Below, one piece after another: positions 39,293 to 50,799 of a stretch of 64,000 bases of DNA (the stretch's first letter is position 1; each line of letters begins with the position of its first letter). The stretch spans positions 89,962,093 through 90,026,092 of the forward strand of contig RSEF01000001.1 in NCBI GenBank assembly GCA_003993805.1, given 5' to 3'. Source of the DNA: Himantopus leucocephalus. Lineage: Eukaryota > Chordata > Aves > Charadriiformes > Recurvirostridae. The notes beneath the pieces were generated by a model that worked only from the letters and a program-made list of their open reading frames with translations, did not search any database and was not told the origin of the DNA. Both the position numbers and the translations under genes were made by a program.

Positions 39293-39852
39293 TGAGGGAG
39301 GTGATTCTGCCCCTCTACTCCACTCTGGTGAGACCAGACCTGGAGTACTGTGTTCCGCTCTCAGACCACCAACATAAGAAGGGCATGGACCTGTTGGAGT
39401 GGGTCGAGAGGAAGGCCAAGGAGATGATCAGAGGGCTGGCACACCTCTCCCATGAGGACAGGCTGAGAGAGTTTGGGTTGTTCAGCCTGGACAAGAGAAG
39501 GCTCCAGGGACACCTTATAGCAGTCTTCTAGTACCTAAAGGGGGCCTACAGGAAAGATGGGGAGGGACTCTTTATCAGGGAGTGCAGTGATGGATGAGGG
39601 GTAGCAGCCTTAAACTGAAAGAGGGAAAATTTAGGTTAGATACTAGGAAGAAATTCTTTACTCAGAGTGGTGAGGCACTGGAACAGGTTGCCCAGGGTTG
39701 TAGATACCCTATCCCTGGAGGCATTCAACGCCAGGTTGGATGGGGCTTTGAGCAACCTGGTCTAATGGAACGTATCCCTTCCCAGGGCAGGGGGTTGGAA
39801 ATAGATGATCTTTAAGGTCCCTTCCAACCCAAGCAATTCTATGTTTCCATGA
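39293..39852 (+). mobile_element. CR1 LINE with C-terminal ORF2 remnant
   Basis: The copy begins at the gap and encodes the reverse-transcriptase C-terminal end: LYSTLVRPDLEYCV, then LLEWVERKAKEMIRGL and LREFGLFSLDKRRLQG, which is typical CR1 ORF2. It continues through the 3'UTR (AGGTTAGATACTAGGAAGAA) and ends with GGTCCCTTCCAACCCAAGC and ATTCTATGTTTCCATGA. The 5' end is missing or hidden in the gap. ORF2 reads to a stop at about 39529-39531 and is not full length. Confidence 0.93.
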
Positions 39853-40169
39853 TAAATCTTTAGTTTATGTCTGTTATTTTATTACAGCTTTCCTCTTTCT
39901 GCATTTTGACGTAAGTTAACAAGCATGAAGACATCCATACCGCATTTCTACAAGTACTCCCATGCTCAAAACAGATCGAGCACCAACAGCAAGGGCTGCA
40001 CAAGCATAGAGAACAAGCTATGAGCCAAGAGCAACTGCAGTATGGGCACTGCCCTCACCAACCAGGACACAGCACCATGGCACCCAAGCAGGGCCACCAT
40101 AGTGACAGTGACCAGTTCCATTGACAGGCCCATAAAGTATGAGGTAAGAAGTCAGGTCTAAAGTCAATC

Positions 40170-40455
40170 CATGGCAACCAGTCAGAAACAGCAGGAGATG
40201 GGGCCAAAGACAGGACTTGATACAAGACTACAGCAACACATAAAGTCTGTACTGAAGATCACACTACAGAGAGAACTGAAGAGAACACAGAAAACAAGCT
40301 ACTTAATAAATAGTTCTGAGATCCACCTAGGGTAGAGAAACAGAGACAAAGCTACCTACAGCATGCATACATCCAAAAATCCATCCAGGAAAGCCAGTCA
40401 GTCAGTCAGTCAGGACAGCAAAAGACAAGACTAGGTACAAGCATACCTATAACAT
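40170..40455 (+). repeat. degenerate duplicated segment with a (CAGT)n tract
   Basis: A unit near 40170-40240 (AACCAGTCAGAAACAGCAGG ... AAAGACAGGACTTGATACAAG) is echoed at about 40390-40450 (GCCAGTCAGTCAG ... AAAGACAAGACTAGGTACAAG). A pure CAGT tract (4.75 units, 40395-40413) lies in the second copy. It could be an old tandem repeat or a minisatellite-like array with two recognisable units. Confidence 0.45.
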
Positions 40456-41307
40456 AATTCAAACTGAACCTAGGTGCCCCTAGCCAGAGCTTAAATGGAG
40501 CTCCAGGGGCAATGGGCATCAGGTGTATTGTGGAAGCCTCAGGTGAGGCTGATCAGAGTAATTAAGTCCTATTCGTGCCCGCAGGATCATGACACCAAGC
40601 ACAGGAAGTAGCTAGAAATTGTAAACAGAGATGTAGAGAAAGGATGGGCAAAGTTCCTGTCCCATATTCAACACATCAAAACCTTCAGATGACTGATAGC
40701 CATAGGATACAAATCCCATACCTCAGAGTCAACACAGAGACAGAAGCTTCCAGAGACCTTAAGACAGGAATAGCAATTGCATGGAAGAAAAAGCTGGTCT
40801 GGGTATACAGCTGGATCCAACAATGACTTGGTAATAGCGGTGTCACAGGCATCTGCTTGTTTGCTTTCTCCCCAAGTCATTCAAACTACTTAAAAGTTCC
40901 CAAATTGAAACAGCTCTGCTGTTGCTTATATGACCTGTCTCCAGCACGGGAGCCTCACTCAGACATCTTGAAAGCTACCTGTACTTTCAAAAATCAGCAG
41001 CTGACAAGTGTGGGTGGTGGAAAATAACCCTAGTATTAGCAACACCAAACATTATCAAAGAATATGAGCCCCCCAAATGCCTAGGAAAACGACATAAAAA
41101 TAGCTCACCAATAGGCAGCTGTTTTGAGAGATGGCCAGAGTTTCAACAAGAAACATGTGAAAAGCATCATACTCATGCTCCATTTAAGAGGGAAGGAAGA
41201 GGACAACTGAAGTTCAGTGCTGTAGAGAGTATCTAAGTGATGTGCTGAGATAAGTCATCACTGGAGAAGCTGTTACAACAAAGTGCCACAGTCAGAACAA
41301 AAGAGAA

Positions 41308-41412
41308 CCACAGAATCATTTAGGGTGGAAAGGACCTCTGGAGGTCTACAGTCGAATCCAAAGTAGGGCTAGTTTCAAAGCTAGATCAGGTTGCTCAGGG
41401 CCCTCAGTCTTC
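41308..41412 (-). mobile_element. short CR1 LINE 3' fragment
   Basis: On the plus strand CACAGAATCATTTAGGGTGG, AAAGGACCTCTGGAGGTCTA and AGCTAGATCAGGTTGCTCAG are the complement of the CR1 3' end. Only about 100 bp remain. Confidence 0.85.
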
Positions 41413-41419
41413 TCCTGTT

Positions 41420-43930
41420 TTGCAAACTCCCACTGACACGACTTCCCAGTCAGGAAAGAAAGAGGATAGGGCTAGATATTCCAAATTGTCACCCTCTTCC
41501 GGGTGCTTCAGTGTTAGTTACTCAGCCTGAAACACACAGAGTAGGATTTTCATGTCTCTTCAATAGCTTGAACGCCAGTCTCCTCTGGAGGTGCCAGAGG
41601 CAGCAAAGGGAGAAGATCAGGGTGAGAAGATCAGATCATTAAAAACTCTGTCCGTTAATATTCTCAGAGTAAACATAGTAGCAAAAACCATCGACCTCAC
41701 TTTGGACATTTTCACAAATGTACTTATTTTTAGCCAATTACAATCCACAGAATGCTTTTTAAAAAAAAGAGGATGAAGGTTTTTGTTTTTCCAGACACAC
41801 TATCCTGCAGCAGTATCTGCTCTTCTCTAACTGGTCCCACTTTATTGTTCAAACTGAACAATAAATATTTGCTAGCCTAAGGAAGTGCTGAAGATCACCA
41901 CTGTCAAACTGCATACTGCTGTAACTCCAGTGAAGGATTTAATCTCAATGCAATTTCCTTATGAAAGCACAAACTTTTCAGCAGGCAAAACAAGCTGTGA
42001 ACATACTGTCAAGAAAACTTTTCAAAAGGCTTTCTTCAGAGCAGTTACAGAATGCTGACACAAATACTTGCAACAGCGTCACAAAAAGTCATACACAACT
42101 TTTGTGCCGATATTTTTTTTCAATGAAAAATGCAGGTATTTGATCTGTTTCATAGCTTTAATGATGCATGTGTAAAACACAAATTCAGTTAAAGGAGTGC
42201 TTGGCTGTTACTGGCATGTATATTTTTTAAGTGACCCAGGCACTTTCATTCTCCATTAATTTTGTTTTATGTAAAACTTCTTTTTCCCCCTGCTTTGGAA
42301 AGCAAAACAGTCAGTCCAAGAAAATCTAGTTCCCACTCAGATCAACATCTCAATAACTTCTACAGCATTTGGTCAGTAGGCACTTATTATTATATATAGG
42401 CATGAATCCAGGATTCACACTTGCATGAGCATTGCCTGATCTTCCCCAGGAGTGACACTGGAGTCAGGCTTATGAACTGGTCAGGAAGAACTTCACAGTG
42501 AGTTAGTTCTTTGGAGATTTTGCATGTAACGCAACAGTAATTCATGCATTGTGGATTTTTAAATATCCAATTAAGACCTAGGACTGAACAGCAATTGCAA
42601 CAGGGCCCTATGGGGACCATGCACATAAATAAGACAAATGAGTTTGTGTTCCCATGGTAATGTTCTAAACAAATCATTACAGTATGTCTATCAAATACTT
42701 CCAAGGACATTTGCAAATGATCATGGGGAGAAATCTTTTGGCTCAAAGAAGGGATACAGCATCATCTCCTTTCTACATTCTTGCATTATCTCCATGGTAT
42801 CTGGGCATCCTTCCACTGTAAGCTCAGAGATGTGAATACTGTCTGCAACCTCTTTCCCAGAATGACTGTAGGAGAGCAGAAGTCAGCTTCTTTTCCCCAA
42901 AGGAGTCTGAGTGGGAAACCACAAATGTAAGGCTGATCAACCCCATGCATTGAAGACACTTTACAGACAGAGATGAAATGGGATGACAAAGAAGGAAAGC
43001 CCAGCCATTGGGACCATGACAGACCCATGCTGAGCTGCTCCAGTTAAGTGATTCCCTGAACCAGGGCCACTACGCTTAGCCCTTTCCACACAAGGGTGAA
43101 ACAATGATTCCACAGGCAGTGAGAAACATTTAAGCCCTCTCTAGTTTGAGAACAAGGTGGGGCTGGGATGAAAGGCTTTTAGCCATTCTGTGGTCCCAGC
43201 ACAGCACTGACATCCATGCATGGGCTACACTGGTGCTGTGGCCCCTCTCTAGTAGGAACACAAGGACGTTTGCACTCCTTAGCTTGTGCTATCTCTGGAT
43301 ACCCTGGTGAATTTAAAATGGGTTTTCAAGAACCATCCTCTCTTCCCAAAGACAAATGTCTTCTTACAATTTTAGTTCTATCTGCTTGCTCCTCTTTCTC
43401 AGCTCAGCTATAGTAAGAACTCCCACCAGAGCAGACGTGACCGCTGTTCCCCATACACACAAACACAGCAGCAGTAAAATAGCTGGTACCTCAATCATAT
43501 CACCCAGCTCAGGAACACAAACTGCACATGCTGGAATAAAACATCGAAGTTAGAAGAAAGTGGCAGCTTCTCCCCAGTGTATGCATATGGCAAAAACCAT
43601 ATCTCTTCTATATCATAAAAAAACCTCTCTTCCTTCAGTGCTGCTACAGTCCCTGGGCTGAAGTAGTTTGCACAAACTAGGCTACAGCCTCTCTGTACCA
43701 GAAGAGACTGGATGATGCACAGCACTGAAGTCCTTGGCATTCACCTGTCCCTTCAACCCTAGCATTTCCCACAGTGAATTATTTGCAGAGGCTGCTTCGT
43801 TACTGGCGCACAAAGGAAAGGCAAGATGATTTCTGAGCTACAAGCTGCAGCTCCACTAGTCTCAGAAGAATCTGTTTTCCTGCTCTGCCCTATCTCTTTT
43901 TACTCATGTAGCACCTATTCTCAACACAAA
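41420..43930. other. intergenic stretch; nothing recognised
   Basis: No exon or repeat family could be identified. Open frames are short and lack motifs. Confidence 0.4.
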
Positions 43931-43933
43931 AGT

Positions 43934-43958
43934 GTTAGCTGGAAGTGACCTCTAGAGG
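43934..43958 (-). mobile_element. CR1 fragment, 3' piece left of the solo LTR
   Basis: TAGCTGGAAGTGACCTCTAGAGG is the complement of the CR1 3' terminus and continues on the other side of the LTR at 44557. The two pieces are one copy split by the LTR insertion. Confidence 0.75.
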
Positions 43959-44556
43959 TGTACTGGGTTTTGGCTGGGACAGAGTTAATTTTCTTCAAAG
44001 CATGTATGGGGCTGTGGTTTGGATTTGTGATGATAATACAGTGTTGATAATACAGGGATGTTTTAGTTATTGCTGAGCAATGCTTACACAGCATCAAGGA
44101 CTTTTCTGCTTCTCACCCTGTCCCACCTGCAAGCAGGCTGGGGAATCACAAGAAGCTGGGAGGGGACACAGCTGGGACAACTGACCCCAACTGACCAAAG
44201 GGATATCTCATACCATATCACGTCATGCTCAGCAATAAAAGCCAGGGGAAGAAGAAAGAAGGGGGGGGGATGTTCAGAGTTATGGTGTTTGTCTTCCCAA
44301 GCAACTGTTATGCATGATGGTGTCCTGCTTTCCTGGAGATGGCTGAACACCTGCCTGCCAATGGGAAGCACTGAATGAATTCCTTATTTTGCTTTGCTTG
44401 CATGTGTGGCTTTTGCTTTACCTATTAAACTGTCTTTATCTCAACCCATGAGTTTTCTCACTTTTACCCTTCCTATTCACTTCCCCATCCCATTGTGGGG
44501 GAATGATTAAGCAGCACTTGTGGGGCTGAGCTGCCTACTCGGGCTAAACCATGACA
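43959..44556 (+). mobile_element. solo LTR of an avian endogenous retrovirus (ERVL/ERV3-like)
   Basis: The 598-bp element starts TGTACTGGGTTTTGGCTGGG and ends CTAAACCATGACA, with TG...CA termini and short TGT/ACA inverted ends. It is flanked on both sides by the 5-bp direct repeat AGAGG (43954-43958 and 44557-44561). AATAAA lies at 44234-44239, and a second ATTAAA follows near 44425. There are no internal gag, pol or env sequences, so it is the product of LTR-LTR recombination. The 5-bp duplication fits class III (ERVL-type) integration. Orientation is taken from the polyadenylation signal and the TG end. Confidence 0.9.
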
Positions 44557-44755
44557 AGAGGTCATCTAGACCAATCTCCTGCTTAGAGCAAGGTTATTTT
44601 CAATGCTAGATCAGGTCATCTGCAGCTTCATCTAGCCAAATCTTGGAAATTTCAAAGGTTGGAGTTTCCAGCATCTCTCTGGGTGACTCATTCCATTGCT
44701 CAACTACCCACCTGGTGACTTTGTTTTCTAATGTCCAATCTGAACCTCAGTAATA
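44557..44755 (-). mobile_element. CR1 fragment, right piece beside the solo LTR
   Basis: AGAGGTCATCTAGACCAATC, ATGCTAGATCAGGTCATCTG, then GTTGGAGTTTCCAGCATCTC and TCTAATGTCCAATCTGAACC give the complement of a CR1 3'UTR. It is more diverged than the CR1 at 55.4 kb, consistent with it being older than the LTR that split it. Confidence 0.85.
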
Positions 44756-44769
44756 TCACTGGAAACCTC

Positions 44770-47700
44770 ACACAGGGATTTTTCTCCATCTCAGTATCAT
44801 TCCTCTTTCAGATAGCTCCCATCCTTACCCATTAAACTCCCACACTAACACACACCACCCTGCCCTTATATTTTCAAAGGTCTATATAGGACATACAGCT
44901 GTAAAGCTCCTGTTAAATATGACCTAATTTGGTTCCAAGTTTAGCATTACCAGAAGGACAGTTTCACGGGTTTGTGACTGTGCAGTCATGTGATTTTAAG
45001 AAATAGCATTTAAGTGCAACATTTTCAGTAAGGCACTGAAGAACAGGATGTTTCCAAAGGGTTCCCAGGGGACCAGTTTTCCAGTGTTCTGGGGTCCCAG
45101 AAGTTACCAAGGACCATTTGGCTGTCTCACACCAACACAAATTTGTGATTCTATTTCAGGCCAGCCTGCATCACAGAATGCCCACAAAGACTGTCAGACA
45201 CCTTCCAAAACCTAGACTATTATTTTAAAAGCATCACAGAGAGACCGTGCAAAAGGTCAAGAGATCTGAGTACAAGGAGCATAAAGTGTTATACCAGCCC
45301 TTTCAAACCTGAAAGAAGCAAGCCAGGCAAGTCCTGCCTCTACATTCTCAGTGGAAGACAATAATCAAAGGAAACCTGCAAACTGTGAGGATACAACTGC
45401 CCTCAGTCATGCTGTGCAGCTCCCCTTGAAGACAGCAGGACCTGTAGTTATGTACCCACAGGAGAAAATATCTCTGAGATGACGCAGGGGTGCCTACAGC
45501 ATAGTTTTACTTTACTGGAAAAAAAAAACCCAAACCTCAAAATCCATGTTAGAAAGACTTGATTATATATTCTGACAGAAGAACCAAATGAATGGGCATA
45601 AGGAGGCAGGAGATGTAGTGTAGGCGCTTCTCAGCAAAGCACTTAACAGTGTCTCAAAAACTGTGCTTGAAATATAACTTGGACATAATAAATGGATTGA
45701 AAAGCCAAGTATAATTGCATAAATGAACAGAAGCAATGGGCTACACTGTGTCAGAGAGCACTAACAACACATTGGAGGTTATACGAGCTTCTTAATTACC
45801 TCAGTGTAAATACCTGCATTTCAAAGGAGGGAATTGGCTGCAGCTGGACAGCAGGAGAAAACAGAATGGTGGACAGCAGCTATGAAACCCAGTCTGGAAA
45901 TCCCACAAAGTAATCAAGAACTCTGATCCTTTACTGACCAGTACATCAATACTAAAGGGGACCCACGGTTTTCAAAATAATTTGGCACAATAAGGGGATG
46001 AAAAATGGTCCCGAGGGGTGAGGGAAGGATCAGTTTGAATTTAAGAATGGCGGGTTGATACTGTTTGCACAGCAGTCAGTGGCAAAACTCAGTTCTCCAC
46101 TGCCTTGTACTGCTGTGGCCAAGCTCATGCACGCATGCTCATGCAGATTGAGAGTAAAAATAGTACCCCACCAGCACAGCCATTGGAAACATCTCATGGA
46201 GTGGGTATCAAATAACAATACAAAATACAGAGGAATTGTAAACAGAGGCTAATCGTTTCAATGGGAGAAGGGTAGGACCATTAGAAGAAGAAAGTGTCAA
46301 GAGATCTGGGATTAGCAATATTCTCAGACTGTGCATAAACTCTGTTGCTCAATACAGCCAAGCTGGCTAGTATCCTTTGCAGGGTTTGTCTACATGGAAA
46401 AATGCATGAGTGGGCAGAGATACCCACTTAACTAAGGAGCTCCAGAAAACAGTTTTACAGCCACATCAGAAATGAAGTGCCCAGAAGTCAATGAACTAAT
46501 TTAAGATACAGTTTCTCTGCAGACATAAGGTCCATGTCTATATAGTGCTGTAAATAGCAACATGGTATGGACTCTCCAGCTGGCACCGTGTAGACATGCT
46601 GCACAGATATAGAGAGAGACTGTACCTCAAATTACTGCATTGATTTCTGGGATCATCTGTATGGAAAGCATAGCAGCAACCTGGAACAATTCCATTCAAG
46701 TGTGACAAAAATACTTCAAGGGCTCTATTTATGAAGAAATTATTTCTCCCCATAAGTTTGCCCTAATTTTATTCCACCTTTTCCTTCCAGAGATCTACCC
46801 AGTCTCTCTCATACGGCAAGTTACATAGAGTCCAGGTAAAAAAGCTGAGGGAAGTGACAGACATCTGCCATGCCATGCACCAAAGAGCAGGGTGGGGAAT
46901 TAACTGTCACACATTCCAGGGAAAAGTCACAGTAGAAAGATACTGGGGAAAAGAAAATTTAGGATGTCACTTTCAATGATTAAACCCTTTCTGAAGATGT
47001 GTGAATGCCAAGGAAGATTGCTGGTGTTTTTTGTCTCTCATATGAAACCAGTCAACTGGGACCTCAAAGGTCTGGATTTGGCTCTTCTAGAAGAATGAAT
47101 CAGGAGTTACTGTTAGTGAGATTAAAATACTCTCTAGAATGAGCAAGCAGCAATTCATGGAGCAGTGATTTTTTTATGCCTAATCACTATTCTGATGGGA
47201 TTCCCATTACTAGAAATTTATGGCTACAAGCCACGTAAACCCTGAAAAAAATGAAAACAATAATCATTTAGACTGACTGAAAATTATCCATCAAAGCCTT
47301 TTTCAAGAGAAAGATGGGATAAAGGTGAGTTAGCTTGTCTATAAAATGTTGAGGTTTACAGACTTGTATCAGAGTCTCTAAAGCCTTTGGGATTTCTGAG
47401 TTTAAATAGGAATGAGTATTGCCTCTTACTGCATCCCGTAATGCAAACACAAGGCTTCCTTCAACTGCCACCAGTTTTACCACGGAGGGGCAACCTGAAC
47501 GGTTTTGATCACATATCTATAGAGTGAAGACTTCCCTGTTGACCCTCCAGTAAGCCATATTCTTCTTTCTACATGACATTCTCTATTTGCCCCCTAGCTA
47601 GCAGGGAAAGACGTAGCTGGAGTGGAGCTGTGAGAGGTGGAAGGGGAACAGGGAGCAGTAAATACAGTAAGAATTGGTTTCACAAGCAAGGACTTACAGA

Positions 47701-49945
47701 AATCGCGGTGTTCACTAAAATGTAGTCTGCTGAATGTGAGGGTTTTTTTCAGTTTTCAGCTCCCTCTCACTCTCAAAAGAAAGTAATTGTCAATAAATCT
47801 AGAAGTAAAAATTATTTTTTAGTTTGGGATTTTTTTTTCTTTTCTGACAGCCAAATGTTTTCTTCTGGCAATAAGAGAGCTCTTGGGTATTTTGCTAAAA
47901 AATTCTGGAGAAAAGAAAAAGCTTCTACTTCAAATCATGGTTTTGCGTGTTTCAAAAAGCTTTCCAACTAGTTTTCTCTAGTTGACATTTTTATATTGTC
48001 CAAAGTAAGTAAACTGAGAAAAGTGAAAATTCCTCTCTCTTCTACTTCAGCTTCTGGTTTGTGAAACCATCAATATTTCAGGAAGGGAAGCTTTTAATCT
48101 CTTTCTTTAGGCCAAGGATTCACTTCTCTTCCTTCCTTTGGTATGGTAAGCTGGGAAGTGAGCTCCATTTGGTGACACACTCCTGCTTTGTGTGACTTTA
48201 GACCGGTCCAATCCCTTCGTTTTCTCTGATCCTTACACTTTCACCAGAACTTCTGGAACTGGAAGAAAACCAACACTCATCCTTCCACACCTTCTATAAA
48301 TTAGATTTCAGGTCAAAAAATCCCCTAAATCAGAAGAATCTAAGCATCCTTTTTTTTTTTTCCTGATTCTGCAGAGATCACTAGTCCCAGTTGAGGACAA
48401 AATTCCCAGCTTATATCTGTCCGTGTTCCCCTTCATAGACCATGATTGACTAAAATGACGACACAACTGATTTATAAAAGTGTGTTCCAGTGCAGAGTTT
48501 GTCCTTTGTGCCTGGATTTTTACGGTGGCGGCATCTGCTTCACGCTGCCATCAACTCCCAGCGATGTTTCCACTATCTCCTCAGGCTATGATGAGTGCAA
48601 TTTTTCAGTGTTTGCCTGAATCCCACATAGCAGTAATGAGCAATTACCAAAAACAGCAAACACAAATAATTAAGACATTTCCAGGACATCCAAGCACAGT
48701 CTTCCCTGGCATGCGTGCCTCACATTGCCATGGGTAGAAATGTTGGCACCACCCATGTGATATCATGAGGGAAAGAGCAGCTTTACCTTCATCTCTTGAG
48801 CCCAACTCAAGCAAGTTGGACAAAACAGTGTGGATAAAGGCATCCAAGTGATTTGACACTTCCAAAGGAGACAGGGGGCTTAAAAGTGGCAGGGTCTGTT
48901 CTGGTTCCATAATCAGCCTTGTAAACATGGGGAAGCACAACCGGTGGATTAACTCTGGCTCCGCAACAGTGTAACTACCTTTACTTAATCTGATGTCATT
49001 ACATTTCCTTTAGTATCTGACATCATTACATGTACTATGGCAGACCAGCCAATGTCCTTCACCCCTTCACTACCAGTTTCTCCCAAATACAGTCCAATGC
49101 CAAGAGATTTCAATCTTCATTGCATTGACATGTCTTGACATAAACATACAACAGTTTATCAGTCACGTGTTCCTGTTGTCTTCTCTAATTTGGGCCCCTT
49201 GATCAGCCTCCATTACTGTAATGCAGTGCAGTCAGGAGTTCCTATAAAACTTGACATAGAGGATATATTTTGCTAATGTGTAATATTTCCTACCCCTGAT
49301 AATACAAAAAAAAAAAGAGTAGGCTTTTTGCATACTTTTTCTGATGAAATGCATCTTCTTTTCCAAGTGAAATTGTTGGACAGGCATACAATTAGAGGGA
49401 TACTAAATAAGTGTGCTTATATATTCAAGTGTACTTATCTCAAACTTAAATTCTAATGAATAATTAGTGTATATGTGTGTGCATACTGAAATACCAGCTG
49501 AATAAACTACACACCCATCTCCCCGCTCCTCTCTCCAACTTACTTTTGCTGCTGAAATCACCAGACCAATTTCCATCTGCTTTAAACTGACATAACTTAG
49601 TGGAAATCAATTGACCTACAGCAGTTCCCGTTACCTGAGATGTTTTATGCATACAAGGTACTTATAAATCTAGCAGGTTTGATTAGACCACTAGTCTAAC
49701 AGAAGTCCAGTCCTGAGAACCTCTACTCCCATCTTTGCTCTTATCTTATTAACATCTCTGCTCTAATCTTTAGGTATGTGAATCTGCACAGAATAAACTC
49801 TATTCAAATGAATTGAATCAGCATCAGATGAAATGGGTCTCCCCCATGTTAATAATTCCTTAAGGGACAAGAAACATGAAAGACTGCCTCCAGATTTTGC
49901 ATTTTGGTTCTTGCCTTGATCTTCAGAGAAAGAAATATATCCAAA
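44770..49945. other. intergenic stretch; little recognised
   Basis: Short inverted pieces resembling GTCTACATGG/CATGTCTA at about 46386-46600 recall old DNA-transposon ends but are too weak to call. No exon was identified. Confidence 0.35.
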
Positions 49946-49950
49946 AGAAT

Positions 49951-49994
49951 GTGTGTGTGTGTGTGTATATATATGTATGTATATCTATATATCA
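49951..49994. repeat. (TG)n(TA)n microsatellite
   Basis: An alternating purine-pyrimidine run of TG units passes into TATATATG/TATATC units. It is a simple repeat with no associated gene. Confidence 0.85.
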
Positions 49995-50344
49995 AGAGTA
50001 TTTCTCGTTACCATAACTACCTGTTTAACTTTTGAAAGACACTGAACCTCACCTGTTAGGTTTTAAAACAATCTCTGTGTACTAGAAATCGGGATGATAC
50101 TGCACATGAGAATATATATAAGGTGACTTAGATGGTCCTGCATGTATATTCCCTGGGGTGCTGTGCGTTCCTCTGTAGCGATGGGTGCTACAGAGGACAG
50201 ACAACTGGACTACCAGCCATACCAGCCAGAGACAGACTCCAAGCTACTAATCTGGCATGTATGTGCAGAGATGGGCCTTCAAATGCCTCTGTCTGAATTC
50301 ACAGTTACTTGTGATCACACTGTCCCACTTGTGATTACACATCC

Positions 50345-50797
50345 CACAAAGATGATCAAAGGACTGGAGCATCTGTCACATGCTCCAGGAGAGGCTGAGA
50401 GAGCCGAGACTGTTCAGCCTGGAGAAGGAAAGGCACAGGGGGACCTTACCAATGTGTATAAACAACTGACGGGGGAGGGTGTAAAGAAGACAGAGCCAGA
50501 CTCTTTTCAGTGGTATCCAGTAACAGGACAAGATGCAACTGGCACAAATTGAACCACAAGAAACTCCACCTAAACATGAGAAAAACTTTTTTTTTTTTAA
50601 AATGTGAAGGTGGTTGTGCACTGGAACAAGTTTCCTAGAGAGGTTTTGGAGTCTTCATTCTTGGTAACATTCAAAACACAACTGGACACAGTCCTTTGCA
50701 ACTGGCTCTGCAAGACCCTACTTGGAGCACAGGGGTTGGACCAGACGATCACCAGAGGTGTCTTCCAAACTCAGTATTTCTGTGATTCTGTACTAGT
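50345..50797 (+). mobile_element. CR1 LINE fragment
   Basis: The segment starts ATGATCAAAGGACTGGAGCA and continues with AGACTGTTCAGCCTGGAGAA, TGCACTGGAACAAGTTTCCT and GGTTGGACCAGACGATCACC, ending TTCTGTGATTCTGT. It is a diverged CR1 that includes the end of ORF2 and the 3'UTR, with frame breaks and an internal T-run. Confidence 0.92.
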
Positions 50798-50799
50798 GC

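Noticed and set aside
39013..39531. 172-codon frame spanning the N gap
   Set aside because: It exists only because N is read through. Its right part is CR1 ORF2 and its left part is unrelated sequence.
44070..44378. Overlapping open frames on both strands, about 100 codons each
   Set aside because: Both lie inside the solo LTR, which is non-coding.
50142..50552. 136-codon plus-strand frame
   Set aside because: Much of it is degraded CR1 ORF2 and 3'UTR sequence, not a host gene.
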